41,532 nt of DNA from Deltaproteobacteria bacterium (GTDB lineage: Bacteria > Desulfobacterota > Desulfobacteria > Desulfobacterales > SURF-15), in assembly GCA_013349495.1 (NCBI GenBank), contig DUZK01000003.1, forward strand, positions 1-41,532. Reading direction: 5' to 3'. Position numbers and translations under genes: made by a program. Position 1 is the stretch's first letter. Each line of letters opens with the position of its first letter. The notes under the pieces were generated by a model. The model was not told the origin of the DNA, searched no databases, and saw nothing but the letters and a program-made list of their open reading frames with translations. Positions 16,807 to 24,952 of this stretch are shown one piece after another.

Positions 16807-17859
16807 ATGAAAAGCATGAACGGCCTTGAGCGCATAAAGACAGCCTTAAAGCTTCAGGAAGCCGACAGAGTCCCTCACTTTGAAAGAGTTGCAACATCCG
16901 TGAGAGAGGCGATCTTGCCCGGCGCTTCTGAAGAAGACTTTATTGAGCACATGGACCTGGACGGAATCCGGTTCGTGGATCGGACCCATTCCTGGGATTA
17001 TGAAATCTTTGATGAAAGCAAGCATATCAAAAAAGATCAGTGGGGCGGCCTGGTACGGTATACCACCGAAGATAATCCGGTTCCCATGGACCCGGCGATC
17101 AAGTCGGAAAAAGATTTGGATGCATACGTGCCTCCGGACCCGGATGCACCTCATCGATACGAATATCTTCAACGGCTGGTAAAGCGGTTTAAAGGGGAGC
17201 GGGCCATCATGGTCGGGTTGACCGACATTTTTGCTTTGGGCAGAGAAAATTTTTTGGGAGATATCGGCTATTTCAGGGCGATGGTGAAGAATCCGGATCT
17301 TATCGAACGGGTCAATGAGATCATTCTCGATTATCAGTTGCGTTATGCAAAGAACTGTATCGAGTTGGGAGCCGATGTCCTGTGGATCAACGGAGACTGG
17401 GCAATGACGGAAAAACCGATGGTTTCCCGGCAGTTTACGGAAAAATTTCTTGCTCCCCCTTTAAAGAAGCTTGTGGATTTTGCCCATGAGCGCGGCATCC
17501 CTTGTGTAAAGCACACGGACGGTAATATATGGCCCATATACGATGTGATTCTCGATACGGGAATCGACGGTTTGCATCCCATCGATCCCATGGCGGGAAT
17601 GGATATCGGCGAAGCCAAGGAGAAGTTTGGAGATCGGGTTTGTTTGTGCGGCAATGTGAGTTGTGCTTTTAGTCTGGTCTCAGGGACTGTGGAAGAAGTA
17701 AAACAGGAGACAAAAGAAGTCATCCGGAAAGCCGGTAAAGGCGGGGGGTTCATTTGTATGTCGAGCAACTCCATCCATTCCGGGGTTAACCCCAAAAACT
17801 ATGTGGCCATGGTCGAAGCGATCCGGGAATATGGTTCGTATCCGTTGGCGCTGGATTAG
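16807..17859 (+). CDS. UroD-like (MtaA-family) corrinoid methyltransferase
   Basis: 350 aa TIM-barrel protein of the uroporphyrinogen-decarboxylase superfamily. It begins with the family opening NGLERIKTALKLQEADRVP. H236 in CVKHTDGN and C281/C286 in CLCGNVSC occupy the region where methylcobamide:coenzyme M methyltransferases bind zinc, but the His is in H-T-D and not the H-x-C of classical MtaA. This points to a UroD-like methyltransferase outside the methanogen type, perhaps transferring methyl groups to tetrahydrofolate. It is not a heme enzyme, judging by the adjacent corrinoid protein. The start ATG at 16807 has a strong ribosome binding site; the upstream track start lies within the previous gene. 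Methyl donor and acceptor are unknown. Confidence 0.88.
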   Translation: MKSMNGLERIKTALKLQEADRVPHFERVATSVREAILPGASEEDFIEHMDLDGIRFVDRTHSWDYEIFDESKHIKKDQWGGLVRYTTEDNPVPMDPAIKSEKDLDAYVPPDPDAPHRYEYLQRLVKRFKGERAIMVGLTDIFALGRENFLGDIGYFRAMVKNPDLIERVNEIILDYQLRYAKNCIELGADVLWINGDWAMTEKPMVSRQFTEKFLAPPLKKLVDFAHERGIPCVKHTDGNIWPIYDVILDTGIDGLHPIDPMAGMDIGEAKEKFGDRVCLCGNVSCAFSLVSGTVEEVKQETKEVIRKAGKGGGFICMSSNSIHSGVNPKNYVAMVEAIREYGSYPLALD

Positions 17860-17883
17860 AAATAAGGCGGTGGGGCAGAAACC

Positions 17884-18372
17884 TTACAGTTGAAGCACGA
17901 ACTTCTGTTCCAGAACCTTTGTGCCCCACTGGGTTCCCTCATGCTGTTCGGAAAGTCTAAACCCGAATTTCTTATAAAGATGGCGGGCGGCATGAAGCCC
18001 GTCGAAGGTCCACAGATATACCTGTCTGTATCCGCATCTTTTACAGAAATCGACGGCTTTCTCCATCAGTTTACTTCCGTAACCGGACCCCCGTACCGCA
18101 GAAGATAGGATGAACCATCTAAGATGCGCACCTTCGGATCCGGCTTTGGCCCCGTCAATAGCCAGGGCGCCTTCAACCCGGCTTTCTTTGCAGATGGTCC
18201 AGAATCCATCCCGATTTTTATCAAGGCTGCTTAAAAATTCAGACATTTCGGTCGCCACCTTTGCTTCGAAATAAAGACCGAATCCCCAGTGCTCGCTGTA
18301 ATAACGCCCATGAAGTTCGGCAATCCTCCCGATGGCCCCTGGCACATAACCTTTTGCGATAACCTGGGTCAT
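17884..18372 (-). CDS. GNAT-family N-acetyltransferase
   Basis: 162 aa GNAT-fold acyltransferase. The acetyl-CoA pyrophosphate loop is the motif A segment LSSAVRGSGYGSKLMEKAV (residues about 88-106), and the C-terminal strand-helix is ARHLYKKFGFRLSE. The N-terminal part is aromatic-rich (LHGRYYSEHWGFGLYFEAKV), as in MarR-fused GNATs, but here it stands alone. GAGGCGGTT precedes the ATG. It lies 11 bp downstream of the isochorismatase-like gene on the same strand, so the two are probably co-transcribed and may act on a shared small amine or amide. Substrate unknown. Confidence 0.88.
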   Translation of the reverse strand: MTQVIAKGYVPGAIGRIAELHGRYYSEHWGFGLYFEAKVATEMSEFLSSLDKNRDGFWTICKESRVEGALAIDGAKAGSEGAHLRWFILSSAVRGSGYGSKLMEKAVDFCKRCGYRQVYLWTFDGLHAARHLYKKFGFRLSEQHEGTQWGTKVLEQKFVLQL

Positions 18373-18383
18373 AACCGCCTCAA

Positions 18384-18977
18384 TTATTCAGCAATCGTCA
18401 GTCCGAATTCATCATACAGTTCATCGGATGTTGATACACGGAGGAGCGGATACAGCGGATTGCGCCGATAACTGTTTAACGTTTGCCGGTGAATATCTTC
18501 GGTAAATGCAGCGCAGCAGTCCTCCAGCATGACTACCTTGAAATCATGGCATACGGCATCCATCACGGTGGTGATGACACAAAAATGGGTGGCGATTCCT
18601 GCAACGGCACAAAGTGTAATCTCCCTTTCATGAAGCCAGTTTTCAAGACCGGTCTGAAAGAAGGCAGAAAACCGTGGCTTGGGCAACCAATAGTCCTGTT
18701 CCTGAAAATCGAGTTCGTCGATGACCTCGGCACCGGTCGTTCCGGCAATGGCGTGGGGATTCATCCTGCCTTTGAAGATGAAATCGTCTTCATGGTATGC
18801 ATCATTGGAAAACACGATGGGCCATCCTTTGGCTCTAAACCCCCCGATGAGTCGATTGATCGGTTCGACGATTTTCTTTGCATGGGGTGTTATGGGATAA
18901 TTATGGCTCTCTTTAAATACGTCTTTAAGCATATCTATAATCAGCAACGCCGGTTTTTCCAACTGAGGATTCTGCAT
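18384..18977 (-). CDS. Isochorismatase-like cysteine hydrolase
   Basis: 197 aa enzyme of the isochorismatase/nicotinamidase superfamily. The catalytic triad is D15 (LLIIDMLKD), K100 (YWLPKPRFSAF) and C133 (GIATHFCVITT), with the cis-peptide before the nucleophile region. Members hydrolyse amide or vinyl-ether bonds, such as nicotinamide, N-carbamoyl compounds or biuret; the GMQNPQ start and AFFQTGL loop do not fix the substrate. The track start is a TTG at 18998; the ATG at 18977 is preferred. It forms a two-gene unit with the downstream GNAT enzyme. A nicotinamidase role in NAD salvage is possible but not shown. Confidence 0.9.
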   Translation of the reverse strand: MQNPQLEKPALLIIDMLKDVFKESHNYPITPHAKKIVEPINRLIGGFRAKGWPIVFSNDAYHEDDFIFKGRMNPHAIAGTTGAEVIDELDFQEQDYWLPKPRFSAFFQTGLENWLHEREITLCAVAGIATHFCVITTVMDAVCHDFKVVMLEDCCAAFTEDIHRQTLNSYRRNPLYPLLRVSTSDELYDEFGLTIAE

Positions 18978-19000
18978 ACCTTCAAATCTCCATATCAAGT

Positions 19001-19076
19001 TAAATAGGACTCAGACCCGCCTGCCGTTCCTGAAGAAATAAGATGGCGGGCAGGTTTACGCAGATAAACACACATA
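19001..19076. repeat. Intergenic repeat copy A (ACCCGCCTGCC...GGCGGGCAGG)
   Basis: A segment of about 75 bp almost identical to 23369-23443. It contains CCCGCC...GGCGGG and CCTGCC...GGCAGG pairs that can form alternative stems around CGTTCCTGAAGAAATAAGAT. It lies upstream of the isochorismatase gene, in non-coding DNA. Confidence 0.85.
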
Positions 19077-19423
19077 ACACAAGACATGGATCACCTCCAG
19101 GGGGGTTGGAATGATCCTGTGAAACCCTCGAATCCTTGACTCCTTGGATCTTTGAACCATAAGTTTACCCTACCTTGAACCGTCTCGTCAGTCAAAACCT
19201 GTTTTTGGGGTAAATGGAAACATCAACAGCGTAATGATTCTCTTCATGGAACGACCAATAAAATTAAAGTGAATGAATACTTCAATACTTTGACTTTCCA
19301 TAAAAAGTGGTTACTGAAATTATATGTATCGTTTTGAATGCTCCTTGCACCTCAACTCTCTTTTGGTGAAGGGGCAAACATCGTGCAGATGCCGATGATT
19401 CTTAACATCATACAGGTGAGAAA
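19077..19423. other. Gene-free spacer
   Basis: Non-coding, with a short CCTTGA-type repeat at 19128-19158 and otherwise AT-rich sequence upstream of msrAB, where its promoter should lie. No gene or clear regulatory motif was recognised. Confidence 0.5.
19128..19158. repeat. CCTTGA-type repeat, short copy
   Basis: TCGAATCCTTGACTCCTTGGATCTTTGAACC is a series of CCTTGA-like words related to the inverted repeat at 31549-31634. Confidence 0.65.
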
Positions 19424-20527
19424 ATGAAACATATTGTTAAAATAATTCTCATGGCGCTGATCCTTTTTTCCGGATTTCAGTATTTTAAAAATGATCGAAG
19501 CATGGCGGGAAAGACAATGAATACAAAAAATAATAATTATAAAGCTGCAACATTTGCAGGCGGTTGTTTCTGGTGCACGGAATCTGATTTCGAAAAAGTT
19601 GAAGGGGTAATAGACGTCGTTTCCGGTTATATCGGTGGACATGAAGAAAATCCAACCTATCAGGAAGTATCTGCGGGTACCACCGGACATACCGAAGCTA
19701 TAAAGGTTACGTATGATTCCGGGAAAGTGAACTATTCCCAATTGCTGGATATTTTTTGGAGGCATGTGGATCCGACGGACTCCGGGGGCCAGTTTGTCGA
19801 TAGGGGCTCTCAGTACCGGACAGCCATATTTTATCATGACGAGGAACAGAAACGTATGGCTGAAGAATCGAAAGATAAACTCAACGGGTCCGGCCGGTTC
19901 AAGAAACCCATCGTTACCGAAATCGTTCCGTTTGATCGGTTCTACCCGGCAGAAGACTATCATCAGGATTATTATAAAAAGAGCCCCTTACGATACAAGG
20001 TATACAGATTCCATTCGGGCCGTGATCAGTTTTTAAAGAAAGTATGGCATGATTCCAAAGAGACCAAAGCCGGCCAATCCAGCAGTCAGTATGTGAAACC
20101 GGATGATGAGCAGCTGCGCAAAAAACTGTCCCCCAAACAGTTTCAGGTCACGCAGCAAGATGGCACGGAACCGCCATTCAAGAACGAACATTGGGATAAT
20201 AAAACAAAGGGCATATATGTGGATATCGTCTCCGGAGAACCGCTGTTCAGTTCCACCGATAAATTTAAATCGGGTACCGGATGGCCAAGTTTTACCCAGC
20301 CACTGGAGTCGGGCAACATCGTGGAAAAGGAAGATCGCTCTTTTTTCATGACACGGATAGAAGTTCGGAGTCGTCATGGTGATTCCCACCTGGGCCACCT
20401 GTTTCAAGATGGACCGGAACCCACGGGCTTAAGATACTGCATCAATTCTGCTTCATTGAGATTCATCCCGAAGGAGGATCTGGAAAAAGAAGGGTATAAG
20501 GAATACCTGAAACTATTTTCTGATTGA
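19424..20527 (+). CDS. msrAB: Exported peptide methionine sulfoxide reductase MsrA-MsrB fusion
   Basis: 367 aa bifunctional repair enzyme that reduces both S- and R-methionine sulfoxide in proteins. An N-terminal hydrophobic signal or anchor (residues 4-21) places it in the periplasm or on the outer face of the membrane. The MsrA domain (about 39-195) has catalytic C48 in GGCFWC and the EDYHQDYY motif. The MsrB domain (about 220-360) has GTGWPSF and the catalytic cysteine in RYCINSASL. The two CxxC zinc sites of many MsrB proteins are absent (IVSGEPLF and [12 protein letters not shown]), so this is the zinc-free form. AGGTGAG precedes the ATG. It would repair oxidised envelope proteins, which fits an anaerobe exposed to oxygen. 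Confidence 0.96.
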   Translation: MKHIVKIILMALILFSGFQYFKNDRSMAGKTMNTKNNNYKAATFAGGCFWCTESDFEKVEGVIDVVSGYIGGHEENPTYQEVSAGTTGHTEAIKVTYDSGKVNYSQLLDIFWRHVDPTDSGGQFVDRGSQYRTAIFYHDEEQKRMAEESKDKLNGSGRFKKPIVTEIVPFDRFYPAEDYHQDYYKKSPLRYKVYRFHSGRDQFLKKVWHDSKETKAGQSSSQYVKPDDEQLRKKLSPKQFQVTQQDGTEPPFKNEHWDNKTKGIYVDIVSGEPLFSSTDKFKSGTGWPSFTQPLESGNIVEKEDRSFFMTRIEVRSRHGDSHLGHLFQDGPEPTGLRYCINSASLRFIPKEDLEKEGYKEYLKLFSD

Positions 20528-20575
20528 TAATTATTGATAAGAAGTTGCTTTGAACGAATGGATTCATTCCAAAAA

Positions 20576-20795
20576 TCCGATTGTGTTAAAGATATGATCA
20601 ACGCACAAGATCTGGGTTTATCGGAAAGCCATCGAAACTGATGAATTCATAAACGAATCAGAATCCTGCTGTCAATAGATTTTCGAAGTCGATGATCTGG
20701 CTGTTGGCGTAGTTTTTACATACCAATCGGGGTGTTCCGATCCTGTTAAAGATATGATTCGAGCGGATAATACGCCAGAGGCGCACAAGTCCGGG
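20576..20795. repeat. Duplicated IS91 3'-end sequence
   Basis: TCCGATTGTGTTAAAGATAT at 20576 repeats TCCGATCCTGTTAAAGATAT at 20736; each is followed by GCACAAG and a GGG-containing word. The second copy codes the C-terminal end of the deleted transposase (IISLTGSEH on the minus strand); the first, translated the same way, gives IISLTQSD, and lies beyond the stop. It looks like a degenerate second copy of the element end. Confidence 0.65.
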
Positions 20796-21499
20796 TCTCT
20801 GACATATTCCTCGGAACGAGGCTGGAGAGCATCGTCGAACGAGGGTAACTCATCGTATGGAGGGGCCCTCCAGAGGCGGGTAAACGTTGCCTTTGGCGGC
20901 GGTTTTCGTTTTATATTCCACAGAGTTAGATGCTTGAGTATCTTTTTGATCACTTCTTCATCTTCAATGAAAGCAATCACTCGCATCGCACCGGAACATT
21001 TGGGACATATGAGGGGATCCACTTCGTATATTTTTTGTATCAAGCGCGCCCAATTCCTCCTGAACGCCTTGTCGGTAACTTCCGCCACCAGGATGCAGGG
21101 AATATTATCGTCTGCGCCTTCCTTTTTTCGTTTTCCAAGCGCCACATTGCTGTAGTGTCCATAGTAACGCACCATCTGCTCCCCCCTGTTGGGAACGTGA
21201 GAACCCATTGCTGCCAACCACTCCAGCGCGTTCAACACCTCTGTTTGCTTCCCGTCTTTGGACTGGTATGCAACCTGGCCGGTTTCACGATTGTAGTTCA
21301 TCCGGGCAAAACCGTTATTAAGAATTCCACAGTCAAGATACCTGCGTATCACCTGCATCACGTATGGCCGGTAAAACCCGTATCGTCTTTCATAACGCTC
21401 TTCATAGATCTGCTCAAAAAATTCGAAGTAATCCTCAACACACTGATAATATACCGAATTAATAGGGTTACGAGACTTGTAAACAGAACTTACTGACAC
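20672..21499 (-). pseudogene. IS91-family transposase with internal deletion
   Basis: An open frame that joins the N-terminal helical region of an IS91 transposase (residues 1-70, YYQCVEDYFEFFEQIYEERY to ILNNGFARM) directly to its C-terminal half, beginning NYNRETGQVAYQSKDGKQ and running through SHVPNRGEQMVRYYGHYSNV and ICPKCSGAM. The zinc-binding cluster, the HUH histidines and the catalytic tyrosines, roughly 180-220 residues, have been removed in frame. It therefore cannot catalyse transposition. The GTG at 21499 follows GGGAGGAACG, so the product could still be made. Part of what is lost here is present in the fragment at 9836-10579. It may be a neutral relic or a regulatory derivative; nothing in the sequence decides. 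Confidence 0.85.
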
Positions 21500-21665
21500 C
21501 GTTCCTCCCACAGAAAATTGAAGCAGATCGAAAAAATGATGCTCTAAATGTTATTTTCGATTGGGATTTGGGAATTTCAAAAAGACAGGAGATGCATGGG
21601 AGGGGTTTGCCCGGGGGATTTATGGTGCTGATTTTCAAAATTGAGCGTGTGCAATCTTAAAATTC

Positions 21666-21711
21666 TAATTGACTAATATGACTAAATAGACTAAATGGCC
21701 TAATTAGACTA
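21666..21711. repeat. Tandem GACTAAAT-like motif array
   Basis: TAATTGACTAATATGACTAAATAGACTAAATGGCCTAATTAGACT holds about five imperfect 9-10 bp repeats of GACTAAAT. It lies 19 bp before the antitoxin ATG and may be an operator for the antitoxin complex or a simple-sequence repeat. Confidence 0.6.
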
Positions 21712-21729
21712 TAAAAAAGAGGTGCTGCC

Positions 21730-21999
21730 ATGGAAACCGAATTCTCTCTTTCAGAGGCAAAATCGAAATTTTCAGATATCATAAACCGTATTATCTATAG
21801 AAAAGAAAGAATTTTAATCACCAAAAAGGGGAAGAAGGTAGCTGTTATATTTTCAATAGATGAATTTAAGAAATATGAAGATAAAGGGCTTATTGAAGCT
21901 AAAGGCGCTTTGGCGGATTTAGACGAAACGCTTGATGAAATGACCAGCCATATATATGAAGCGAGGAAATTGGAAAAGAGCAGAGAGGTTGATCTGTAA
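21730..21999 (+). CDS. Phd/YefM-type antitoxin
   Basis: 89 aa antitoxin. The N-terminal Phd/YefM DNA-binding half is clear (FSLSEAKSKFSDIINRIIYR, then RILITKKGKKVAVIFS). The rest is a long charged helix (ALADLDETLDEMTSHIYEAR) that would wrap the toxin. GAGGTGCTGCC precedes the ATG. The stop and the toxin start share one base (TAATG), so translation is coupled. The tandem GACTAAAT array just upstream is a candidate operator. A+T content is higher than in neighbouring metabolic genes, consistent with horizontal origin. It lies next to a deleted IS91 element. Confidence 0.9.
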   Translation: METEFSLSEAKSKFSDIINRIIYRKERILITKKGKKVAVIFSIDEFKKYEDKGLIEAKGALADLDETLDEMTSHIYEARKLEKSREVDL

Positions 22000-22409
22000 T
22001 GTATCTGTTTGATACGGATGTGTTGAGCAACATCGTAAAACGGAATCCATCACCTGTCCTGTTGGAAAAATTAGGAAATCTTCCAAAGAAATTACAGTTT
22101 ACCAGCGCCATCAATGTCGGTGAAATCTATTACGGCGCAAATCGGTCAAACCGAAAAGATCAAATCATTAACGCATTTAAAGAGCGGGTTTTTCCTAAAG
22201 TGAACATAATTGCTTTCGATGAAACCGGTGGAAAGTTATTTGGTAAACTAAAAGCTGAGCTGGAGAAACAGAGTCTTGTTTGCAGCGAACCCGATTTGAG
22301 AATTGCGTCGATTGCGCTTCAACACGATTTGAAGCTGATAACCGGAAACACGAAACATTTTATCAAGATACCCGGTTTGAGCGTCGAAAACTGGATCGGT
22401 GAGGATTAG
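21999..22409 (+). CDS. vapC: PIN-domain ribonuclease toxin (VapC family)
   Basis: 136 aa PIN-domain toxin. The acidic residues D5 (MYLFDTDVLS), E42 (INVGEIYYGA) and D99 (SEPDLRIASIAL) are in the expected places; the last position is in TGNTKHF, where many VapC proteins have Asn. It is the partner of the preceding antitoxin and would cleave RNA when that antitoxin is degraded. Its end overlaps the end of the convergent metallo-hydrolase gene by 4 nt. Sequence identity to the other PIN toxin in the window is low, so the two pairs were acquired independently. Confidence 0.92.
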   Translation: MYLFDTDVLSNIVKRNPSPVLLEKLGNLPKKLQFTSAINVGEIYYGANRSNRKDQIINAFKERVFPKVNIIAFDETGGKLFGKLKAELEKQSLVCSEPDLRIASIALQHDLKLITGNTKHFIKIPGLSVENWIGED

Positions 22410-23329
22410 GGGCGAACAGTGGTAAATATCCTCCCCCCCTTGCGTTTGACAATTCCCCGTTCGATAAAATCATGCATAATCGTGTCGTAAAGGGTCCGGT
22501 AGTCACCGTCAAAATAAAGATCGATGGTCTCCTTAAACCAATAAGGCTCCATCAGTTTTGAAAAAAACAGGGATTCGTCCACTGTTTTTCGCATCAGCAG
22601 CGTGTATACGATAATCTTTTTCAGGAGGTCGAGTCCGATTTTCTCCCGATGTTCCAGATAGTCTTTTATTTTAGATTTTGTCTTGGAGATCGCTTCATTG
22701 AATGTAATAAAGGGGCTTCCATGCCCCGGAAAGACGGTACTTACCTCGAGGGATTCGATCCTCTCGATGGATTCCTGCCATTTGAAAATCGCCGTACTTC
22801 CCTCCACTCGGGCGGTCAACCCCGCCATCTCATTTTCCCAGAGCGTATCCGATGACAGGAGCAGCTTTTCTTTACTATTGTATAAAACAATACCGTCAGA
22901 GGCATGGCCCGGCGTATAAATGACTTGGAAATCATAGGGCCCAATGGTGAGCGTATCTCCGTCTTCGAGGGCTTGGGTGCAGTTAAAAAATTCTGCATCC
23001 TGCTGATAGTACTTCCACCATGTGGACCAGTCGTCATAGGTGTCGACAAAATGTTTTCCGATTTTGTGCAGCGCAATGTCACAACCGGATTTTTCCTGGA
23101 TGAATTTATTTCCACCGATATGATCGCAGTGGGTGTGCGTGCTGATGATCAGTTGGATATCAAATAACTTTACACCGAGATCATTGATTAGGTTTTCTGT
23201 CTCGCTGAAATCGGCAACATACGCCGTATCGATTAGAACCTGGGGGCTTCCCTTGTAAACAAAATGGTTTCCGTTCAGGTAACCTCTTTCAATAAAAAAG
23301 AAATCTTCTAAGATCTCCACGGAATTCAT
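22406..23329 (-). CDS. Metallo-beta-lactamase-fold hydrolase
   Basis: 307 aa glyoxalase-II-like MBL hydrolase. The zinc motif is H65-T-H67-C-D69-H70 (STHTHCDHIGG); further ligands lie in TPGHASDGIV, SSDTLWENEM and FPGHGSP. Residues from about 215 form a helical C-terminal domain (KTKSKIKDYLEHREKIGLDL) with a winged-helix-like end, common in this subgroup. The protein has no signal peptide, so it acts in the cytosol, on an unknown thioester, lactone or phosphoester. The track start is TTG at 23341; ATG 23329 is chosen. It is a lone gene, convergent with the toxin gene. Confidence 0.9.
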   Translation of the reverse strand: MNSVEILEDFFFIERGYLNGNHFVYKGSPQVLIDTAYVADFSETENLINDLGVKLFDIQLIISTHTHCDHIGGNKFIQEKSGCDIALHKIGKHFVDTYDDWSTWWKYYQQDAEFFNCTQALEDGDTLTIGPYDFQVIYTPGHASDGIVLYNSKEKLLLSSDTLWENEMAGLTARVEGSTAIFKWQESIERIESLEVSTVFPGHGSPFITFNEAISKTKSKIKDYLEHREKIGLDLLKKIIVYTLLMRKTVDESLFFSKLMEPYWFKETIDLYFDGDYRTLYDTIMHDFIERGIVKRKGGRIFTTVRP

Positions 23330-23368
23330 GATGCACCACAATACAGAAGAAAGCTCTCAGCCACAAGC

Positions 23369-23443
23369 TAAATAGGATGCAGACCCGCCTGCCGTTCCTG
23401 AAGAAATAAGATGGCGGGCAGGTTTGCGCGGATACACGTATAT
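23369..23443. repeat. Intergenic repeat copy B
   Basis: Second copy of the repeat at 19001-19076, sharing TAAATAGGA and CAGACCCGCCTGCCGTTCCT followed by the same 40 bp. It is followed at 23471-23490 by ATCTGCGTTCATCCGCGTCC, the reverse complement of the GGACGC-GGAT-type word, so the whole may be a larger inverted unit. Non-coding. Confidence 0.85.
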
Positions 23444-23532
23444 AATAATCTTTTTTTCTTAATCTAAAAAATCTGCGTTCATCCGCGTCCCAAAAAAGGA
23501 AATTCCTATACTATCAAGTCAATTTTCCAACT

Positions 23533-24150
23533 CTAACGCTTTGCAGCAATCGCAACACCGGTTCCGAATAGAATCACACCGGCGCTCCGGTTTAATATCC
23601 GCACGGCACGCAGGTTTGTGAAAAACCTTCTTACATAGGCTGCAACCCACGCATATGCAGCAAGCGTAGCACCCACAACGAATCCCACTAAGGTGACAAC
23701 CAGCACAAAATCCATGGAACTGAGATTTGAAAGATCCATAAAAGCCGGTAAAAATCCCAAGTAAAACAGGATAACTTTAGGGTTGCCCAGGGTGAGGGTA
23801 AAACCGACGATGAAGTTTCTAACAAAAGTGGATTCGGTTCCCATATCAACCTGATTTAACGGTTGGGGTTTTTTGACCCACAACTGAACTCCCATCCAAA
23901 TCAAATAACAGGCGCCGAATAGCTTAATAATATAAAATAATTCGCCCAAGATTTTACCGACAACCGCCATCCCGAGTACGGCAATGATCAGGAAAAACAG
24001 ATCGCCAAGCACAATACCGATTACCAGCCCCACAGCAGGTCGGAACCCCGAAGTCAGCGACCGGGCAATGGTTGCAAAAACTCCGGGTCCCGGAATGGAA
24101 ACAAAAATAAACAAGGCGAACGCCAAAGCCAACGAAGATTCAACCGTCAC
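23533..24150 (-). CDS. LysE/RhtB-family exporter
   Basis: 205 aa inner-membrane protein with six predicted hydrophobic segments. It has the family N-terminal motif FVSIPGPGVFATIARSLTSG (residues about 16-35) and the mid-protein GNPKVILFYLGFLPAF. LysE-family proteins export amino acids or related small molecules such as homoserine lactone or threonine; the substrate here cannot be told. The GTG start is chosen because AGGAGGAGCA lies directly upstream. It appears to be transcribed alone; the next gene upstream on the same strand ends about 110 bp away. Confidence 0.92.
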   Translation of the reverse strand: MTVESSLALAFALFIFVSIPGPGVFATIARSLTSGFRPAVGLVIGIVLGDLFFLIIAVLGMAVVGKILGELFYIIKLFGACYLIWMGVQLWVKKPQPLNQVDMGTESTFVRNFIVGFTLTLGNPKVILFYLGFLPAFMDLSNLSSMDFVLVVTLVGFVVGATLAAYAWVAAYVRRFFTNLRAVRILNRSAGVILFGTGVAIAAKR

Positions 24151-24261
24151 TGCTCCTCCTGTATATGACTCGTTTCAATTTTTTTCTTTAAAACAATATG
24201 ATAATGAAAATCGATTGTTACTATTACACCCGTGGATAAATGGCAACACCGGTCAGTTGTT

Positions 24262-24720
24262 TTAACCGGGTTTAAGCATCTTGGACATAACGATCAGCGT
24301 TCCATCCCTGTTAAATTCCATGAACCCGGCTTTTTCATAGCATCTGACGGCCCTGGGATTGTAGGTTCGTGTTTTTAAAACCAACTGCCGGGCAGAAAGT
24401 TTTTCTCTGGCATAGTCTTCCAGAAGGGTCATCATCCTCGCTCCCAATCCTCTAGAACGGATATCCGGTAATAGATACAAATAACACACGGCATACATAC
24501 CCTGAATTTCGGTTCGCCTTAAGGCGGCATGGCCGATGAGTTCATGATCATCATATATGAAAAATGACATATTTCCTTCATCCGGATTCAGCACTACCTG
24601 CCATTGCCCGTGGTCAAAGGGATAGTTTGCCGACGGCCACACGAGAAAAAGGTCATTCTTATCTTTAATCAAGTCTTCAATTGTATGGGTATCTACCGGG
24701 ATATTTTCGACTAGTTTCAT
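24262..24720 (-). CDS. GNAT-family N-acetyltransferase
   Basis: 152 aa GNAT acyltransferase from the ATG at 24720; the TTG at 24765 in the track overlaps the previous gene and is less likely. Motif A is LYLLPDIRSRGLGARMMTLL, with the acetyl-CoA loop RSRGLGA, and the family ending YNPRAVRCYEKAGF is clear. It is probably co-transcribed with the small Fe-S protein gene 34 bp upstream. The acceptor amine is not predictable. Confidence 0.9.
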   Translation of the reverse strand: MKLVENIPVDTHTIEDLIKDKNDLFLVWPSANYPFDHGQWQVVLNPDEGNMSFFIYDDHELIGHAALRRTEIQGMYAVCYLYLLPDIRSRGLGARMMTLLEDYAREKLSARQLVLKTRTYNPRAVRCYEKAGFMEFNRDGTLIVMSKMLKPG

Positions 24721-24754
24721 TTTCTCTAATCCTGGGCCATCATTAAAAGCTGTC

Positions 24755-24952
24755 TCAAAAATCAAAATTGTAAGGAGCCAAATATCGATTCAGTTTTTCT
24801 TTAGCATCAGCCGGTATATGAGGGCAATCCTCGGTGGTTTTGACACCTTCTGCCACACGGGTAGAAAAAACCAGGCAGGTCGCCTCATTGCAGTCGCCGC
24901 AATTCGTTTTCGGCAGGAGTTTTAATATCTCAACGATATTCGGTGCCTGCAT
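24755..24952 (-). CDS. Small 4Fe-4S protein (CODH/ACS-type Fe-S domain)
   Basis: 65 aa protein consisting of a single Fe-S domain. The cluster ligands are C18-x2-C21-x4-C26-x16-C43 (NCGDCNEATC ... EDCP), the pattern of the domain found at the N-terminus of the acetyl-CoA synthase corrinoid/iron-sulfur protein and of other electron-transfer proteins. Here it stands alone, so it may be a small electron carrier or a docking partner. No strong ribosome binding site precedes the ATG. It forms a short operon with the GNAT enzyme downstream. Confidence 0.82.
   Translation of the reverse strand: MQAPNIVEILKLLPKTNCGDCNEATCLVFSTRVAEGVKTTEDCPHIPADAKEKLNRYLAPYNFDF

Noticed and set aside
16152-17859. UroD-like enzyme as heme-biosynthetic HemE
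   Set aside because: It follows a corrinoid protein in one operon and carries methyltransferase-type His/Cys features; no heme genes are near.
20404-20601. 65-codon minus ORF near the IS91 end
   Set aside because: Opens with a relic of the transposase 3' end and continues as the antisense of msrAB.
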